64,000 bases of DNA from an uncultured Collinsella sp. (lineage in GTDB: Bacteria > Actinomycetota > Coriobacteriia > Coriobacteriales > Coriobacteriaceae). The notes below the pieces were generated by a model, which searched no databases, had not been told where the DNA came from, and was given only the letters and a program-made list of their open reading frames with translations. Both the position numbers and the translations under genes were made by a program. Position 1 is the first letter of the stretch. The number at the start of each line of letters is the position of its first letter. Location: assembly GCA_958435945.1 (NCBI GenBank), contig CAUBIC010000001.1, positions 124,001-188,000 of the forward strand. Reading direction: 5' to 3'. This document shows, piece by piece, positions 16,922-25,859 of this stretch.

Positions 16922-17350
16922 ATGAGGGTTGTAATCGCTTCCGATGCCGACGGTATGTCGATGAAGGAGTCCATCAAGGAGATGCTCATCGCCGACGGTC
17001 ACGAGGTCGTCGACTATTCCGAGACCCCTGCCGCGGACTTTGTCGATTCCGCCACCGCCGTTGCCAAGGACCTGCTGGAGCACAAGGATTCTCAGGGCTT
17101 CGCATTCGATAAGTACGGCGTCGGCTCCTATATGGCCGCCGTCAAGATCAAGGGCATGGTCGTCGCCAACATTTCCGATGAGCGTTCCGCTTACATGACC
17201 CGCGAGCACAACGGCTCGCGCATGGTCACCATGGGTCCGGGCGTTGTGGGCACCGAGGTCGCCAAGAAGATCGCCCGCGAGTTCCTGCGCGCCCAGTACG
17301 CCGGCGGCCGTCACCAGATCCGTGTCGACATGCTCAACAAGATGGCCTAA
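16922..17350 (+). CDS. lacA: Galactose-6-phosphate isomerase subunit LacA
   Basis: This 142-residue subunit pairs with LacB to convert galactose-6-phosphate to tagatose-6-phosphate. It belongs to the RpiB/LacAB sugar isomerase fold. The motif DKYGVGSYMAAVKIKG replaces the catalytic Cys motif of LacB, as is usual for LacA. A strong ribosome site, AGGAGG, precedes the ATG. It is the first gene of lacA-lacB-lacC, with 63 nt to lacB. Confidence 0.95.
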   Translation: MRVVIASDADGMSMKESIKEMLIADGHEVVDYSETPAADFVDSATAVAKDLLEHKDSQGFAFDKYGVGSYMAAVKIKGMVVANISDERSAYMTREHNGSRMVTMGPGVVGTEVAKKIAREFLRAQYAGGRHQIRVDMLNKMA

Positions 17351-17413
17351 CGAGAGCCACCGAGAACTCGAACTTCTACCTCAACTTGTGAATTCAGACG
17401 AAAGGACGTTCTG

Positions 17414-17938
17414 ATGAAGAAGACCATCGCAATCGGTTGCGACCATATCGTTACGGACGAGAAGATCTATCTGGCCGACCGCCTGGAGCAGGCTGGCTAC
17501 AAGGTGCTCGACTGCGGCACCTACAGCCACACCCGTACGCACTACCCCATCTACGGCAAGGCCGTGGGCGAGGCTGTTGCCAGCGGCAAGGCTGACTTTG
17601 GCGTGGCCCTGTGCGGCACCGGCATCGGCATCACCAACGCCGTCAACAAGGTTCCCGGCGCCCGCTGCGCCCTGGTTCGCGACATGACCTCTGCCCTGTA
17701 TGCCCGTCGCGAGCTCAACGCCAACATCGTGGGCTTTGGCGGCAAGATCACCGGCGAGTTCCTGATGGCCGACATCATGCTTGCCTTCCTGGAGGAGCCC
17801 TACGACAAGACTCCCGAGCACGATGCCTTGATCGCCAAGATCGATGCCTGCAATAAGGCCGACGCCGAGGCTCAGGCCGACCCGCACTTCTTTGACGAGT
17901 TCCTGGAGAAGTGGGACCGCGGCGAATACCACGACTAA
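17414..17938 (+). CDS. lacB: Galactose-6-phosphate isomerase subunit LacB
   Basis: This 174-residue protein is the catalytic partner of LacA. The N terminus MKKTIAIGCDHIV and the VALCGTGIGITNAVNK motif, with the catalytic Cys, are typical of LacB. Length matches the family (about 171). It is co-transcribed with lacA. A conserved hairpin repeat starts 4 nt after the stop, before lacC. Confidence 0.96.
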   Translation: MKKTIAIGCDHIVTDEKIYLADRLEQAGYKVLDCGTYSHTRTHYPIYGKAVGEAVASGKADFGVALCGTGIGITNAVNKVPGARCALVRDMTSALYARRELNANIVGFGGKITGEFLMADIMLAFLEEPYDKTPEHDALIAKIDACNKADAEAQADPHFFDEFLEKWDRGEYHD

Positions 17939-17941
17939 GGA

Positions 17942-17983
17942 GGTTCCGGCGTTCTACCGAACGCCAGACCAGTCGACGCTGCG
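17942..17983 (+). repeat. GTCGACGCTGCG 3-prime element after lacB
   Basis: GGCGTT-CTACCG-AACGCC forms a short hairpin followed by GACCAGTCGACGCTGCG. The same element follows the lacC stop (19098) and, in the same gene orientation, the DAHP synthase stop (32387-32347). Confidence 0.75.
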
Positions 17984-18135
17984 AAGCCATCTGGCGGGCG
18001 AGCTACTCTGATAAAACTTTTGCTTGCTGAGCTCGTGTGCGTCGTTTTGGCGGTACCCGGCATTCTGCAGCTTTTTAATTGACGGCTCGCGTTTCTGTGA
18101 GGGGCGCGGGCCGGTTTTCTAAACAGGAGTCCAAC

Positions 18136-19071
18136 ATGATTCTGACCGTTACCATGAACCCGTCGATTGATACGCGCTATCAGCTCGACAAACTGATCAT
18201 CGATGATGTTAACCGTGTGACGCCCGAAAAGACCGCTGGCGGTAAGGGCCTCAACGTGAGCCGTGTGCTGCTGCAGTTGGGCGACGATGTGCTCGCGACC
18301 GGCCTGCTTGGCGGCCACATGGGTGCCTATATGGCCGAGCTCATGGATGCCGATGGCGTCAAGAACGACTTTGTGCCCATTGCCGGCGAGACGCGCATCT
18401 GCCTGAATATTCTGCACGAGGGTAATCAGACCGAACTGTTAGAGAGCGGCCCGCAGATCGCCCCCGCGGAACTCGAGGCCTTTACGGCCAAGTTCGCCGA
18501 GCTTGCAGCGAAGACGGACGTTGTGACGCTTTCGGGCTCGCTGCCGCGTGGCGTCGATGCCGGCTACTATGCCGAGCTCGTCAAGATCGCCGAGGAGGCG
18601 GGCGCCAAGGTGCTGCTCGACACCTCGGGTGCATCGCTGGAGGCCGCGCTGGAGTCCGACGCTAAGCCTGAGCTCGTAAAGCCCAATCTGACCGAGATTA
18701 ACGGCCTGCTGGGTACGTCCTTTGCGACCGATGATGTCGATGCCCTGCGCGAGGCGCTTGCCGCCGATGGCCGCTTTGCCGGTATTCCCTGGGTTGTCGT
18801 TTCGATGGGCGCTGCCGGTTCGGTGGGCTTCCATGAGGGTCGCGCGTTCCGCGCCAAGACGCCCGCGATTGCGGCCGTGAACGCGACGGGTTCCGGTGAC
18901 TCGACCATCGCCGGCTTTGCGCATGCCATTGCTGCCGGCGCCGACGACGTCACGGTGCTCAAGACCGCCAATACCTGCGGCAAGCTCAACGCCATGGATC
19001 CCAAGACCGGCCACCTGGTCATGGATCGCTGGGACGAGATTTACAACAGTGTTGTCGTGACTGAACTGTAG
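18136..19071 (+). CDS. lacC: Tagatose-6-phosphate kinase
   Basis: This 311-residue PfkB-family kinase forms tagatose-1,6-bisphosphate from tagatose-6-phosphate with ATP. The N terminus MILTVTMNPSIDTRYQL, the KTAGGKGLNVSRVL region and the C-terminal NATGSGDSTIAGF motif with the catalytic Asp are diagnostic. The ATG at 18136 follows ACAGGAG; the longer in-frame extension has no ribosome site. It lies 197 nt after lacB in the same direction. The next step needs an aldolase, and the candidate is at 26169. Confidence 0.95.
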   Translation: MILTVTMNPSIDTRYQLDKLIIDDVNRVTPEKTAGGKGLNVSRVLLQLGDDVLATGLLGGHMGAYMAELMDADGVKNDFVPIAGETRICLNILHEGNQTELLESGPQIAPAELEAFTAKFAELAAKTDVVTLSGSLPRGVDAGYYAELVKIAEEAGAKVLLDTSGASLEAALESDAKPELVKPNLTEINGLLGTSFATDDVDALREALAADGRFAGIPWVVVSMGAAGSVGFHEGRAFRAKTPAIAAVNATGSGDSTIAGFAHAIAAGADDVTVLKTANTCGKLNAMDPKTGHLVMDRWDEIYNSVVVTEL

Positions 19072-19097
19072 GGTTACGCGGTTTTACCAAACCTATT

Positions 19098-19139
19098 GGT
19101 TCCGCCGTTCTACCGAACGGCGGACCGGTCGACGCTGCG
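19098..19139 (+). repeat. GTCGACGCTGCG 3-prime element after lacC
   Basis: CCGCCGTT-CTACCG-AACGGCGG forms a hairpin followed by ACCGGTCGACGCTGCG. The hairpin arms differ from those after lacB by paired changes (GGCGTT to GCCGTT), while the downstream block is unchanged. Confidence 0.75.
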
Positions 19140-19173
19140 CGGGCCGCAATTGGACAATCTGACGTTCAACTTC

Positions 19174-19207
19174 AAGGGCGCGACCAGAAGGTCAGCGCCC
19201 TTTCGTT
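19174..19207 (+). terminator. lacABC terminator
   Basis: AAGGGCG-C-GACC / GGTC-AG-CGCCCTT is followed by TCGTTT. Confidence 0.7.
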
Positions 19208-19265
19208 TCGCGTCACCTTGTCTCAAATGCGACCCGCTCGCTGTCCGTCCTCTACCTGCGGCGTT

Positions 19266-19312
19266 GTCTTGCTCCGGATGCGGCAGTTAGGGACGTTCCT
19301 TTTCTGCCGGCA
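19266..19312 (+). repeat. GGGACGTTCC direct repeat, copy 2
   Basis: TTAGGGACGTTCCTTTTCTG continues into GCCGGCAGTCTGGGATATTCC, matching the copy at 15219-15262. Confidence 0.5.
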
Positions 19313-19331
19313 GTCTGGGATATTCCTTGGG

Positions 19332-19389
19332 GTAGTCATTGGGGACGTTCTTTAATGACTAGTCGTTTAAGAACGTCCCCAATGACTAC
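19332..19389. repeat. GGGGACGTTCTT REP-like hairpin, copy 1
   Basis: Perfect 21-bp arms start GTAGTCATTGGGGACGTTCT. The loop contains the palindrome GACTAGTC. A near-identical hairpin is at 32115-32172. It lies between the converging lacC and galT genes. Confidence 0.8.
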
Positions 19390-19397
19390 ACTCAAAA

Positions 19398-19433
19398 ACG
19401 GCGCCCGCTGGCGATGTTGCCGGCGGGCGCCGT
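19398..19433 (-). terminator. galKT terminator
   Basis: ACGGCGCCCGC and GCGGGCGCCGT arms have an inner GGC/GCC pairing and are followed on the minus strand by TTTTTGAG. Confidence 0.8.
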
Positions 19434-19480
19434 TGTCTTGAAGACGAAATGATCCGTTTTCCTCCGTCCCCAAGGGATCA

Positions 19481-21109
19481 TTACAGCGAGTCGATAAAGC
19501 GCTGCTGGGCGGCGCGGCCGGCTTCGTCCCACTTAAAGACGCCGGCGTTGTCGAGCACGTGGCCAAACACCACGCCGACCTCCTCGTGCAGGATGTCGAT
19601 GGCGTTGTCGGCCGTAAGCTCGTCGGCGCGGCGGGCAAAGACGTCCTCGGCCCATGCGGCGTGGCTGCGGCAAAGATCATCGCCCTCGAGCGCGCCGGCG
19701 AGATCGTAGCTGGTATCGGCTTTGGCCGCCAGCAGGTGCTTACGGACAGCGCCGAGCTCGGGAACCAAGCGTGGCGGCAAAATGGCCAGACCCATGACCT
19801 CGATCAGGCCGATGTTCTCCTTCTTAATGTGGTGATACTCGGCATGCGGGTGGAAAACGCCCAGCGGATGCTCGTTGGTCGTGATGTTGCAGCGAAGTGC
19901 CAGGTAGGCCTCGTAAATCTCGCCACCGGCATTGCCGCGGAAGTCGACGCGGCGGATGACGGGCGTCACGGTGTTGTGCGCCACGCCGTCGGCCGTGTGC
20001 GCGATAACGCCCACAGACTCGTCGGTCCACTCGCGCCAGGCGAGGATAATCTTCTCGGCAGCGTCGAGCAGCTGAGCGCGGTCATGCGAACGCAGGCGCA
20101 GCACCGAGAGCGGCCATTGCAGCACAGTGCCGGTGACCTGGTCAAATCCGGGCACGCTAAACTGCGAGACCTCGGCGGCATGCATCATGGGGAACTCGTG
20201 CGCACCGCCCTGGAAGTGGTCGTGCGACAGAATCGAGCCGCCCACGATGGGCAGGTCGGCGTTGGAGCCGATAAAGTAGTGCGGGAACAGGTCGACAAAG
20301 TCGAGCAGGCAGGTCAGGCCCTTGCGGTCGACGTGCATCGGGCGATGCTCGGAGCTCATGGCAATGCAGTGCTCGTTAAAGTACGCGTACGGGCTGTACT
20401 GGAAGCCCCAGCGCTCGCCGTCGAGCTGAATGGGAATAACGCGTAGGTTCTGACGGGCGGGGTGAGCGCCGCCGTCGGCTGTTGCGGAACGTCCTGGATA
20501 GCCCTCGTTTTCGATACAGAGCTGGCAGGCGGGATACTTCTCGCCCGTGTTCTTGGCCGCACCGGCCGCGGCGATATCGCGCGGGTCCTTCTCAGGCTTG
20601 GAAAGGTTGATGGTGATCTCCAGGTCGCCCCAGTTGGTGGGGGTGCTCCATTTGATATTGCGCGCGATGGCGGCACGGCGCACGTAGCCGGCGTCGCAGC
20701 ACAGGCCGTAGAACCAGTCGGTCGCGGCGCGGGGCTCGTTGACGCCCATGCGTCCGCTGAACTCCTCGTTTACAATCGAAGGCCTCGGCATGAGCACGCC
20801 CATGATGCGCATGGCGATGCGGTCGCGGCCCGATGTCGTATCCTCGGCAGCACCGTTGGCAACGGCGACCTCGGCAAGCGCGGCAAGCGTGCCCTCAAGG
20901 TCAAAGTCGGGCAGGATATCGGGGTGCAAGAGCGAGAGTTTCTCGACCTGGAGCGCCCAGGCCATGTCGAGCGCCGGTCCCGTGGCGCCGATGCGCTCCA
21001 GAATGGTGTTGTATGCCCAGATGCGATCGTCCTGGCCGATCATCGATCGATGGATGGCATACTCAATCAGGCCCTGCGCGGCCTCGCGCACGTCAGTCAT
21101 TACAGCCAT
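19481..21109 (-). CDS. galT: UDP-glucose-hexose-1-phosphate uridylyltransferase, type 2
   Basis: This 542-residue enzyme of the Leloir pathway exchanges uridylyl groups between UDP-glucose and galactose-1-phosphate. Length and the GGSILSHDHFQGG active-site segment identify the longer Firmicutes-type GalT rather than the 350-residue E. coli type. It follows galK directly: ATG at 21109 overlaps the galK end, and a second ATG at 21100 forms TAATG with the galK stop. Such overlap suggests translational coupling. No galE is in the window. Confidence 0.95.
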   Translation of the reverse strand: MAVMTDVREAAQGLIEYAIHRSMIGQDDRIWAYNTILERIGATGPALDMAWALQVEKLSLLHPDILPDFDLEGTLAALAEVAVANGAAEDTTSGRDRIAMRIMGVLMPRPSIVNEEFSGRMGVNEPRAATDWFYGLCCDAGYVRRAAIARNIKWSTPTNWGDLEITINLSKPEKDPRDIAAAGAAKNTGEKYPACQLCIENEGYPGRSATADGGAHPARQNLRVIPIQLDGERWGFQYSPYAYFNEHCIAMSSEHRPMHVDRKGLTCLLDFVDLFPHYFIGSNADLPIVGGSILSHDHFQGGAHEFPMMHAAEVSQFSVPGFDQVTGTVLQWPLSVLRLRSHDRAQLLDAAEKIILAWREWTDESVGVIAHTADGVAHNTVTPVIRRVDFRGNAGGEIYEAYLALRCNITTNEHPLGVFHPHAEYHHIKKENIGLIEVMGLAILPPRLVPELGAVRKHLLAAKADTSYDLAGALEGDDLCRSHAAWAEDVFARRADELTADNAIDILHEEVGVVFGHVLDNAGVFKWDEAGRAAQQRFIDSL

Positions 21110-22305
21110 GCCGCGTAAGCCCCCTTGTCAGAGATGGCGTAGTGACGGGCAGAGCCCTCACCCAGCCAGCCGTTCATCTTGGTAATAAAGGTGTCGACCA
21201 GGTCGAGTGGCACAAAGGCCTGGATGGTGCCACCAAAGCCGCCGCCGTGGATGCGGACGGCGCCGCGGCCGTCGAGCACATGCTCGGCAAGAGCCAGGGC
21301 ATACATGGAAGGCTGCTCGGAGCCCAGCTTAGCGACGACATTCTGCAGGTACATGGCAGAGCTGGCGCCGGACTCGCGCGTCAGGACCAGGAACTGGTCA
21401 ATGTCGCCGGCGTTCAGGGCCGCCCAGCGCTTATCGACCAGGCCGTTCTCGTACCAGTAGTGAACGGCGCGCAGGCAGGCGCGGTCGCCCAGCTTGGCGC
21501 GCAGTTCGGGGAGCTTGGCGTCAAAGTCCGCCACGTTTACCTCGCACAGGCGTGCCTTGCCAAACTCGGCAGCGACGTCTTGCATCTCGCGCGGAACTGC
21601 GGCGTAGTCATCGGTGGCAGCCACGTGGTCGGCGCCGACCTTAACGAGCACGAGCGCGTAGCCGTGATCCTCAAAGTTGAACTCGAGCTTCTGGGTCTTA
21701 GGTTGGGCCTGGTCCTCAAAGTCCATGTAGGCGAGGCCGCCCAGGCACACAGCGGCCTGGTCCATAAGACCGCAGGGCTTGCCGTAGTAGTTGTTCTCGG
21801 TGCGCTGGCTCATCTGGGCGAGTGCGACGGGCTCAATCGTGGGCGCGCCCCAGAGCGTCTCCATGGCGCGGCCGTAAGCTGCCTCGACAGCAGCGGAGCT
21901 CGAAAGACCGCCGCCCGAGGGGACGGAACAGGTAAAGGCGAAGTCGAAGCCGTGGGGCTCAACGCCAAGGGCTGCAATCTCGTGGGCCATACCGCGCACG
22001 AGGCTTGCGGACGTGCCCTTCTCGGACTCCTGAACATCCAGCGTGTCGAGCGTAATCTCAAACGTGGGGTAGCCCTCGTCGACGACGCGGACCTTGTCGG
22101 AGTCTGTTGCCACGGCGATGCCGTCGACGGCTACATCGAGCGATCCGGCGATAACGTGGCCGCCCTCATGATCGGTGTGATTGCCGCTGATCTCGGAACG
22201 CCCGGGCGCGTGCACGTAGAGCACCTGGCGCTCGTCGATGGGGCCAAACTCCTCCTCAAACAGCTTGGTGAGGGTGGCGAGTATCTTTTCGTCGGGGGCG
22301 GTCAT
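21100..22305 (-). CDS. galK: Galactokinase
   Basis: This 401-residue GHMP kinase phosphorylates galactose with ATP. The galactokinase signature GRSEISGNHTDHEGGHV is at about residues 35-51 and the ATP-binding PSGGGLSSSAAVE is at about 110-122. The ATG at 22305 (MTAPDEK) follows AAGGAAAGGA; the longer in-frame extension crosses the promoter and operators and is rejected. It is first in the galK-galT operon, controlled from a region with three LacI-type operators. Confidence 0.95.
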   Translation of the reverse strand: MTAPDEKILATLTKLFEEEFGPIDERQVLYVHAPGRSEISGNHTDHEGGHVIAGSLDVAVDGIAVATDSDKVRVVDEGYPTFEITLDTLDVQESEKGTSASLVRGMAHEIAALGVEPHGFDFAFTCSVPSGGGLSSSAAVEAAYGRAMETLWGAPTIEPVALAQMSQRTENNYYGKPCGLMDQAAVCLGGLAYMDFEDQAQPKTQKLEFNFEDHGYALVLVKVGADHVAATDDYAAVPREMQDVAAEFGKARLCEVNVADFDAKLPELRAKLGDRACLRAVHYWYENGLVDKRWAALNAGDIDQFLVLTRESGASSAMYLQNVVAKLGSEQPSMYALALAEHVLDGRGAVRIHGGGFGGTIQAFVPLDLVDTFITKMNGWLGEGSARHYAISDKGAYAAWL

Positions 22306-22346
22306 ACGGGTCCTTTCCTTGACGCCGGAGAGACTGGTCCGTGTCA

Positions 22347-22430
22347 TTATGAGTACGTTAACAATTTTGAGCACCACAAACCAGACGTTTGCGGCGCCGC
22401 ACGTTAAAGGATATGTTAACGTACTCATAA
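22347..22430. promoter_or_regulatory. Inverted operator pair for galK
   Basis: TTATGAGTACGTTAACA (22347-22363) and its exact reverse complement TGTTAACGTACTCATAA (22414-22430) are 67 bp apart. They match the site at 22535 and fit the divergent LacI protein. Confidence 0.8.
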
Positions 22431-22459
22431 CACAATCTATCTCCTTTTTTGAGAATCTG

Positions 22460-22489
22460 GTAATCGGTAGAAATACAGCCGTGAACGGT
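22460..22489. promoter_or_regulatory. Tandem 9-mer activator-like site before galK
   Basis: GTAATCGGT (22460-22468) and GTGAACGGT (22481-22489) have a 21-bp period. Read toward galK, the pair lies upstream of the operator at 22414-22430. Confidence 0.6.
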
Positions 22490-22534
22490 GTTGCCGTATG
22501 GACATATGGAGCAAAAGAACCGCTGATAGAAAAA

Positions 22535-22551
22535 GTAGAGTACGTTAACAT
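22535..22551. promoter_or_regulatory. Third galactose operator
   Basis: GTAGAGTACGTTAACAT repeats the GAGTACGTTAACA core on the regulator side of the gap. Confidence 0.65.
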
Positions 22552-22643
22552 GCGTCCGATGATAGCGGGCCTCGGTGCGGGGTGTGTTTCTGCCCGGGCC
22601 GACATTCGCACTATTCAGATCCTGCGAGAGCGAAGGTGATTTT

Positions 22644-23675
22644 GTGGCAAGGCGCCCTTCCAACGATACAGGTACGCGTCCGGTATCCATGGCCGACGTT
22701 GCCCGCGCTGCCGGTGTTTCGCAACAGACGGTTTCGCGCGTTGCCAACGGATTGCCCAACGTTAACGAGCAGACGCGTCAGCGTGTGCAAGCCGCTATGC
22801 AAGAGCTCGGCTTCCGTCCGAGCTATGCCGGTCGTTCGTTGCGTGACGGCCGTTACCATTCGGTCGGCTTGTGCGTCAACGATGTCACCAAGTTTGGCAA
22901 CCTCTCAATGATCGACGGCATCGCCAGCGCTGCTCGCGAGCATAATTGCGCCATCACGTTGGTCGAGATGTCCAAGACCGAGGAGTTTTCGCTTGCCGAG
23001 GCCACGCGTCGTATGGCCGCATTGCCGGTGGATGGCATCATCATCGGCATGAGTCGCATGGCGCCCGATTTTGAGACGTTTGATCCACTGCCGGGCATTG
23101 GCACGGTCATCGTTACCATGTATGCGCACCCGCGGGTGACTACGGTCGACTCCGATCATTACGGCTGCTCGCTGTTGCTCATGGATCATCTGTTTGAGCT
23201 GGGGCACGAGCAGATTCGTTATATCGGCGGCCCGTCCTTTTCGGTCGACGAGCAGTTCCGTCGCGCCGGCTGGCAGGATGCGCTCGAGCGTAAGCACATC
23301 GAGCCGGCAGAGCCGCTCGAGGGCGACTGGTCTGCCAACAGCGGTTACGAGGCCGGTAGGTACCTGGCCGAGCACGATCGCACCATGACGGCAATCTATG
23401 CGGCAAACGATCAGATGGCAAATGGCGCCATCGCTGCATTGCGCGATAGCGGCTTGCGCGTGCCCGAGGACGTGAGCGTGGTGGGCGTCGATGACTCGCT
23501 CGACGACTTTGTCGCGCATAACGAGCTTACGACCGTTCGATTCGATTTGCATCAGCGTGGGCGCGAGGTATTCGAGCACGCGGTTCCCGAGGCGGGTACG
23601 GCGGGCAAAACCGTTGCTATTCGTATTCCCGGCCAGCTCATCATTCGACAGAGCACGGCAATACCGCGCGCATAG
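22644..23675 (+). CDS. LacI-family repressor of galK-galT
   Basis: This 343-residue regulator has the LacI helix-turn-helix SMADVARAAGVSQQTVSRVA with Gln-Gln at the specificity positions, and a sugar-binding effector domain. GTG at 22644 after GAAGGTG is preferred; the upstream in-frame ATG has no ribosome site. It is divergent from galK, with three GAGTACGTTAACA operators between them. It most resembles the cassette 2 regulator, and the operators differ from those by one base (GAGCAC versus GAGTAC). Confidence 0.92.
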   Translation: MARRPSNDTGTRPVSMADVARAAGVSQQTVSRVANGLPNVNEQTRQRVQAAMQELGFRPSYAGRSLRDGRYHSVGLCVNDVTKFGNLSMIDGIASAAREHNCAITLVEMSKTEEFSLAEATRRMAALPVDGIIIGMSRMAPDFETFDPLPGIGTVIVTMYAHPRVTTVDSDHYGCSLLLMDHLFELGHEQIRYIGGPSFSVDEQFRRAGWQDALERKHIEPAEPLEGDWSANSGYEAGRYLAEHDRTMTAIYAANDQMANGAIAALRDSGLRVPEDVSVVGVDDSLDDFVAHNELTTVRFDLHQRGREVFEHAVPEAGTAGKTVAIRIPGQLIIRQSTAIPRA

Positions 23676-23804
23676 TTTGTGCAGGTAAACGGAGCTTTAT
23701 CGCATTTCAATAACAATCGTTAAGGATGCCGGCAGATAGCTGTGGCTCTAAAGGCGAGTGCTATGATAGACGGGTTCTTTTGTCTATCTAGGAGGCTTTG
23801 CCTG

Positions 23805-24965
23805 ATGGAGATCACCAAGGATATCCGCTACATTGGCGTCGACGATCACGACATCGATCTGTTCGAGGGCCAGTACGACGTGTCCGAGAACGGCATGGCA
23901 TACAACAGCTATGTTATCTTGGGCGATAAAGTCGCTGTCGCTGATTCGGTCGACGCTGGCTTTGTCGACGAGTGGCTCGGCAACCTCGAGGCCGTGCTCG
24001 ATGATCGTACGCCCGACTACCTGGTCGTCCATCACATGGAGCCCGATCACTCCGCCGGTATCGCCGCCTTTATGGAGCGCTATCCCCAGGCGCAGATTGT
24101 GGCCAGCATGGGCGCTTTTCGCATGATGGTCAACTACTTTGGCACCGACTACCCCGAGCGCAAGATGATCGTCAAAGATGGCGACGTGCTCGACCTGGGC
24201 GGCCACAGCCTAACCTTTGTCGGCGCCCCCAACGTACACTGGCCCGAGGTGCTGTTCTCTTACGAGGCAACCGACAAGGTGCTCTTTAGCGCCGACGGCT
24301 TTGGCAAGTTTGGCGCCAACGACATCGAGGATCCCGAGGGCTGGGCTTGCGAGGCTCGCCGTTACTACTTTGGCATCGTGGGAAAGTTCGGCAAGTTTGT
24401 GCAGGCCGTGCTCAAGAAGGCCGCCAATCTGGACATCCAGATCATCTGCCCGCTTCACGGTCCTGTTCTTAGCGAGAACCTGGGCTATTACCTCGACACC
24501 TACAACACCTGGTCGAGCTACCAGCCCGAGGACGAGGGCATCACGATTGCCTATGCGAGCGTGTATGGCCATCTGAAGGCTGCCGTTGAAGAGCTCGCAT
24601 CTGCGCTCGAGGCCCGCGGCCAGAAGGTCTCCGTCTTTGACTTGGCTCGCGATGATATGGCCGAGGCCGTTGAGGACGCGTTCCGCTATGACCGACTGGT
24701 GCTCGCCTCCATCACCTATCAGGGCGAGATCTTCCCGTTCATGAGCACCTTTATCCACACGCTTGCCGAGCACGCCTATCAGAACCGTACGGTGGCACTC
24801 GTTGAGGCTGGCTCCTGGGCGCCCACCGCTGCCAAGGTTATGACCAAGGAGCTCGAGGGCATGAAGGACATCGCCCTGACGCAGAACAAAGTGACCGTCC
24901 TGGGTTCGCTCAACGACGCATCGCGCGCCCAGATCGAGGCCCTCGCTGACGAGCTTTCCAAGTAG
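23805..24965 (+). CDS. fprA: A-type flavoprotein (flavodiiron oxidase)
   Basis: This 386-residue cytosolic protein reduces oxygen to water, or nitric oxide to nitrous oxide, and protects anaerobes. The N-terminal metallo-beta-lactamase-like domain has the diiron ligand motif H77-M-E79-P-D81-H82. The C-terminal flavodoxin-like domain starts near residue 250 (TIAYASVYGHLKAAVEELA). There is no C-terminal rubredoxin domain, so an external electron donor is needed. ATG at 23805 follows AGGAGG. It is monocistronic. Confidence 0.95.
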   Translation: MEITKDIRYIGVDDHDIDLFEGQYDVSENGMAYNSYVILGDKVAVADSVDAGFVDEWLGNLEAVLDDRTPDYLVVHHMEPDHSAGIAAFMERYPQAQIVASMGAFRMMVNYFGTDYPERKMIVKDGDVLDLGGHSLTFVGAPNVHWPEVLFSYEATDKVLFSADGFGKFGANDIEDPEGWACEARRYYFGIVGKFGKFVQAVLKKAANLDIQIICPLHGPVLSENLGYYLDTYNTWSSYQPEDEGITIAYASVYGHLKAAVEELASALEARGQKVSVFDLARDDMAEAVEDAFRYDRLVLASITYQGEIFPFMSTFIHTLAEHAYQNRTVALVEAGSWAPTAAKVMTKELEGMKDIALTQNKVTVLGSLNDASRAQIEALADELSK

Positions 24966-24988
24966 CGACACGTTCACTTTTGACGCTC

Positions 24989-25025
24989 AACCACCACAAA
25001 GGGGACAGGCACCTTTGTGGTGGTT
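24989..25025. terminator. Bidirectional terminator with GGGGACAGG loop
   Basis: AACCACCACAAAGG and CCTTTGTGGTGGTT arms surround GGACAGGCA between converging fprA and deoR-type genes, with a T-run on the plus strand. The loop resembles those of the hairpins at 33519 and 49686. Confidence 0.75.
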
Positions 25026-25030
25026 TTTGT

Positions 25031-25834
25031 TTAAGCGTCAGCGATGAGGAGATTTGGGCGGGCGTCGTCGACGATCTCGGCGATTGAGGTGGCAACGGCA
25101 TGATCGGGGTCACGGTCCATCACGATGGTGTCGACATCTGCCAGCTCGGCAAAGCGGTACATGCCACGTCCGTTAACCTTGCTGGCGTCCATGAGGGCGA
25201 CGCTTTGACGGGCGGCGCCGACCATAGCCGCTTTGGTCTCGGCCATCTGCGGAAAGTCGGTCGTAAAGCCGCAGCTGGGGACAAAAGCGCCGGGGCACAT
25301 GACGGCAAGGTCGGCGTGGACCATTTGGAGCGCCTGCATGGTAAGTGGGCCGTACAGATAGCGATGACCTTTGCGCAGTGCCCCACCCAGCATGACGACA
25401 TCGACCGAGGGCATGCTCTCGTCGATATAATCGGCGATGGTAATGTCGGCCGTGATGACGGTGATGCCGTCGCGCTGATCGAGGAGCCGGACAAACTCGA
25501 GAGCGGTGGTGCCGGAGTCGACGAGCAGGGTGTCACCATTGCCGACGAGCTCGATGGCGCTTTGCGCGATGGCCTGCTTGGCGGCGACATTGACGTTGAT
25601 GCGGCGATCCTGGGTGGATACGGTCAGTCGCTTCTGGAGAGACACGGCGCCACCATGCGTGCGGCGCAACTTGCCGGACTCGGCGAGCGCGTCCAGGTCG
25701 GCGCGGGCGGTAACGGAGGACACGCCAAAGGTCTGGGCGATTTCTGCCACTTGCACCGAGGCGTTATGCTCGAGCATCTCCATGATGGCGGAACGACGCT
25801 CATCGGCGAAAGCTCGGGTTGTTGCGTGGGCCAT
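25031..25834 (-). CDS. DeoR-family transcriptional regulator
   Basis: This 267-residue regulator has an N-terminal DeoR winged helix (ERRSAIMEMLEHNASVQVAE, then SVTARADLDALA) and a C-terminal sugar-phosphate sensor with the VDSGTTALEF motif of the DeoRC domain. ATG at 25834 follows TGGAGC; the upstream in-frame ATG is less likely. It is divergent from the aldolase gene at 26169. LacR of lactose/tagatose operons is of this family, so control of the aldolase and perhaps lacABC is a reasonable inference. Confidence 0.9.
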   Translation of the reverse strand: MAHATTRAFADERRSAIMEMLEHNASVQVAEIAQTFGVSSVTARADLDALAESGKLRRTHGGAVSLQKRLTVSTQDRRINVNVAAKQAIAQSAIELVGNGDTLLVDSGTTALEFVRLLDQRDGITVITADITIADYIDESMPSVDVVMLGGALRKGHRYLYGPLTMQALQMVHADLAVMCPGAFVPSCGFTTDFPQMAETKAAMVGAARQSVALMDASKVNGRGMYRFAELADVDTIVMDRDPDHAVATSIAEIVDDARPNLLIADA

Positions 25835-25859
25835 GTTTGCTCCATTCTCGGCTAAATTT

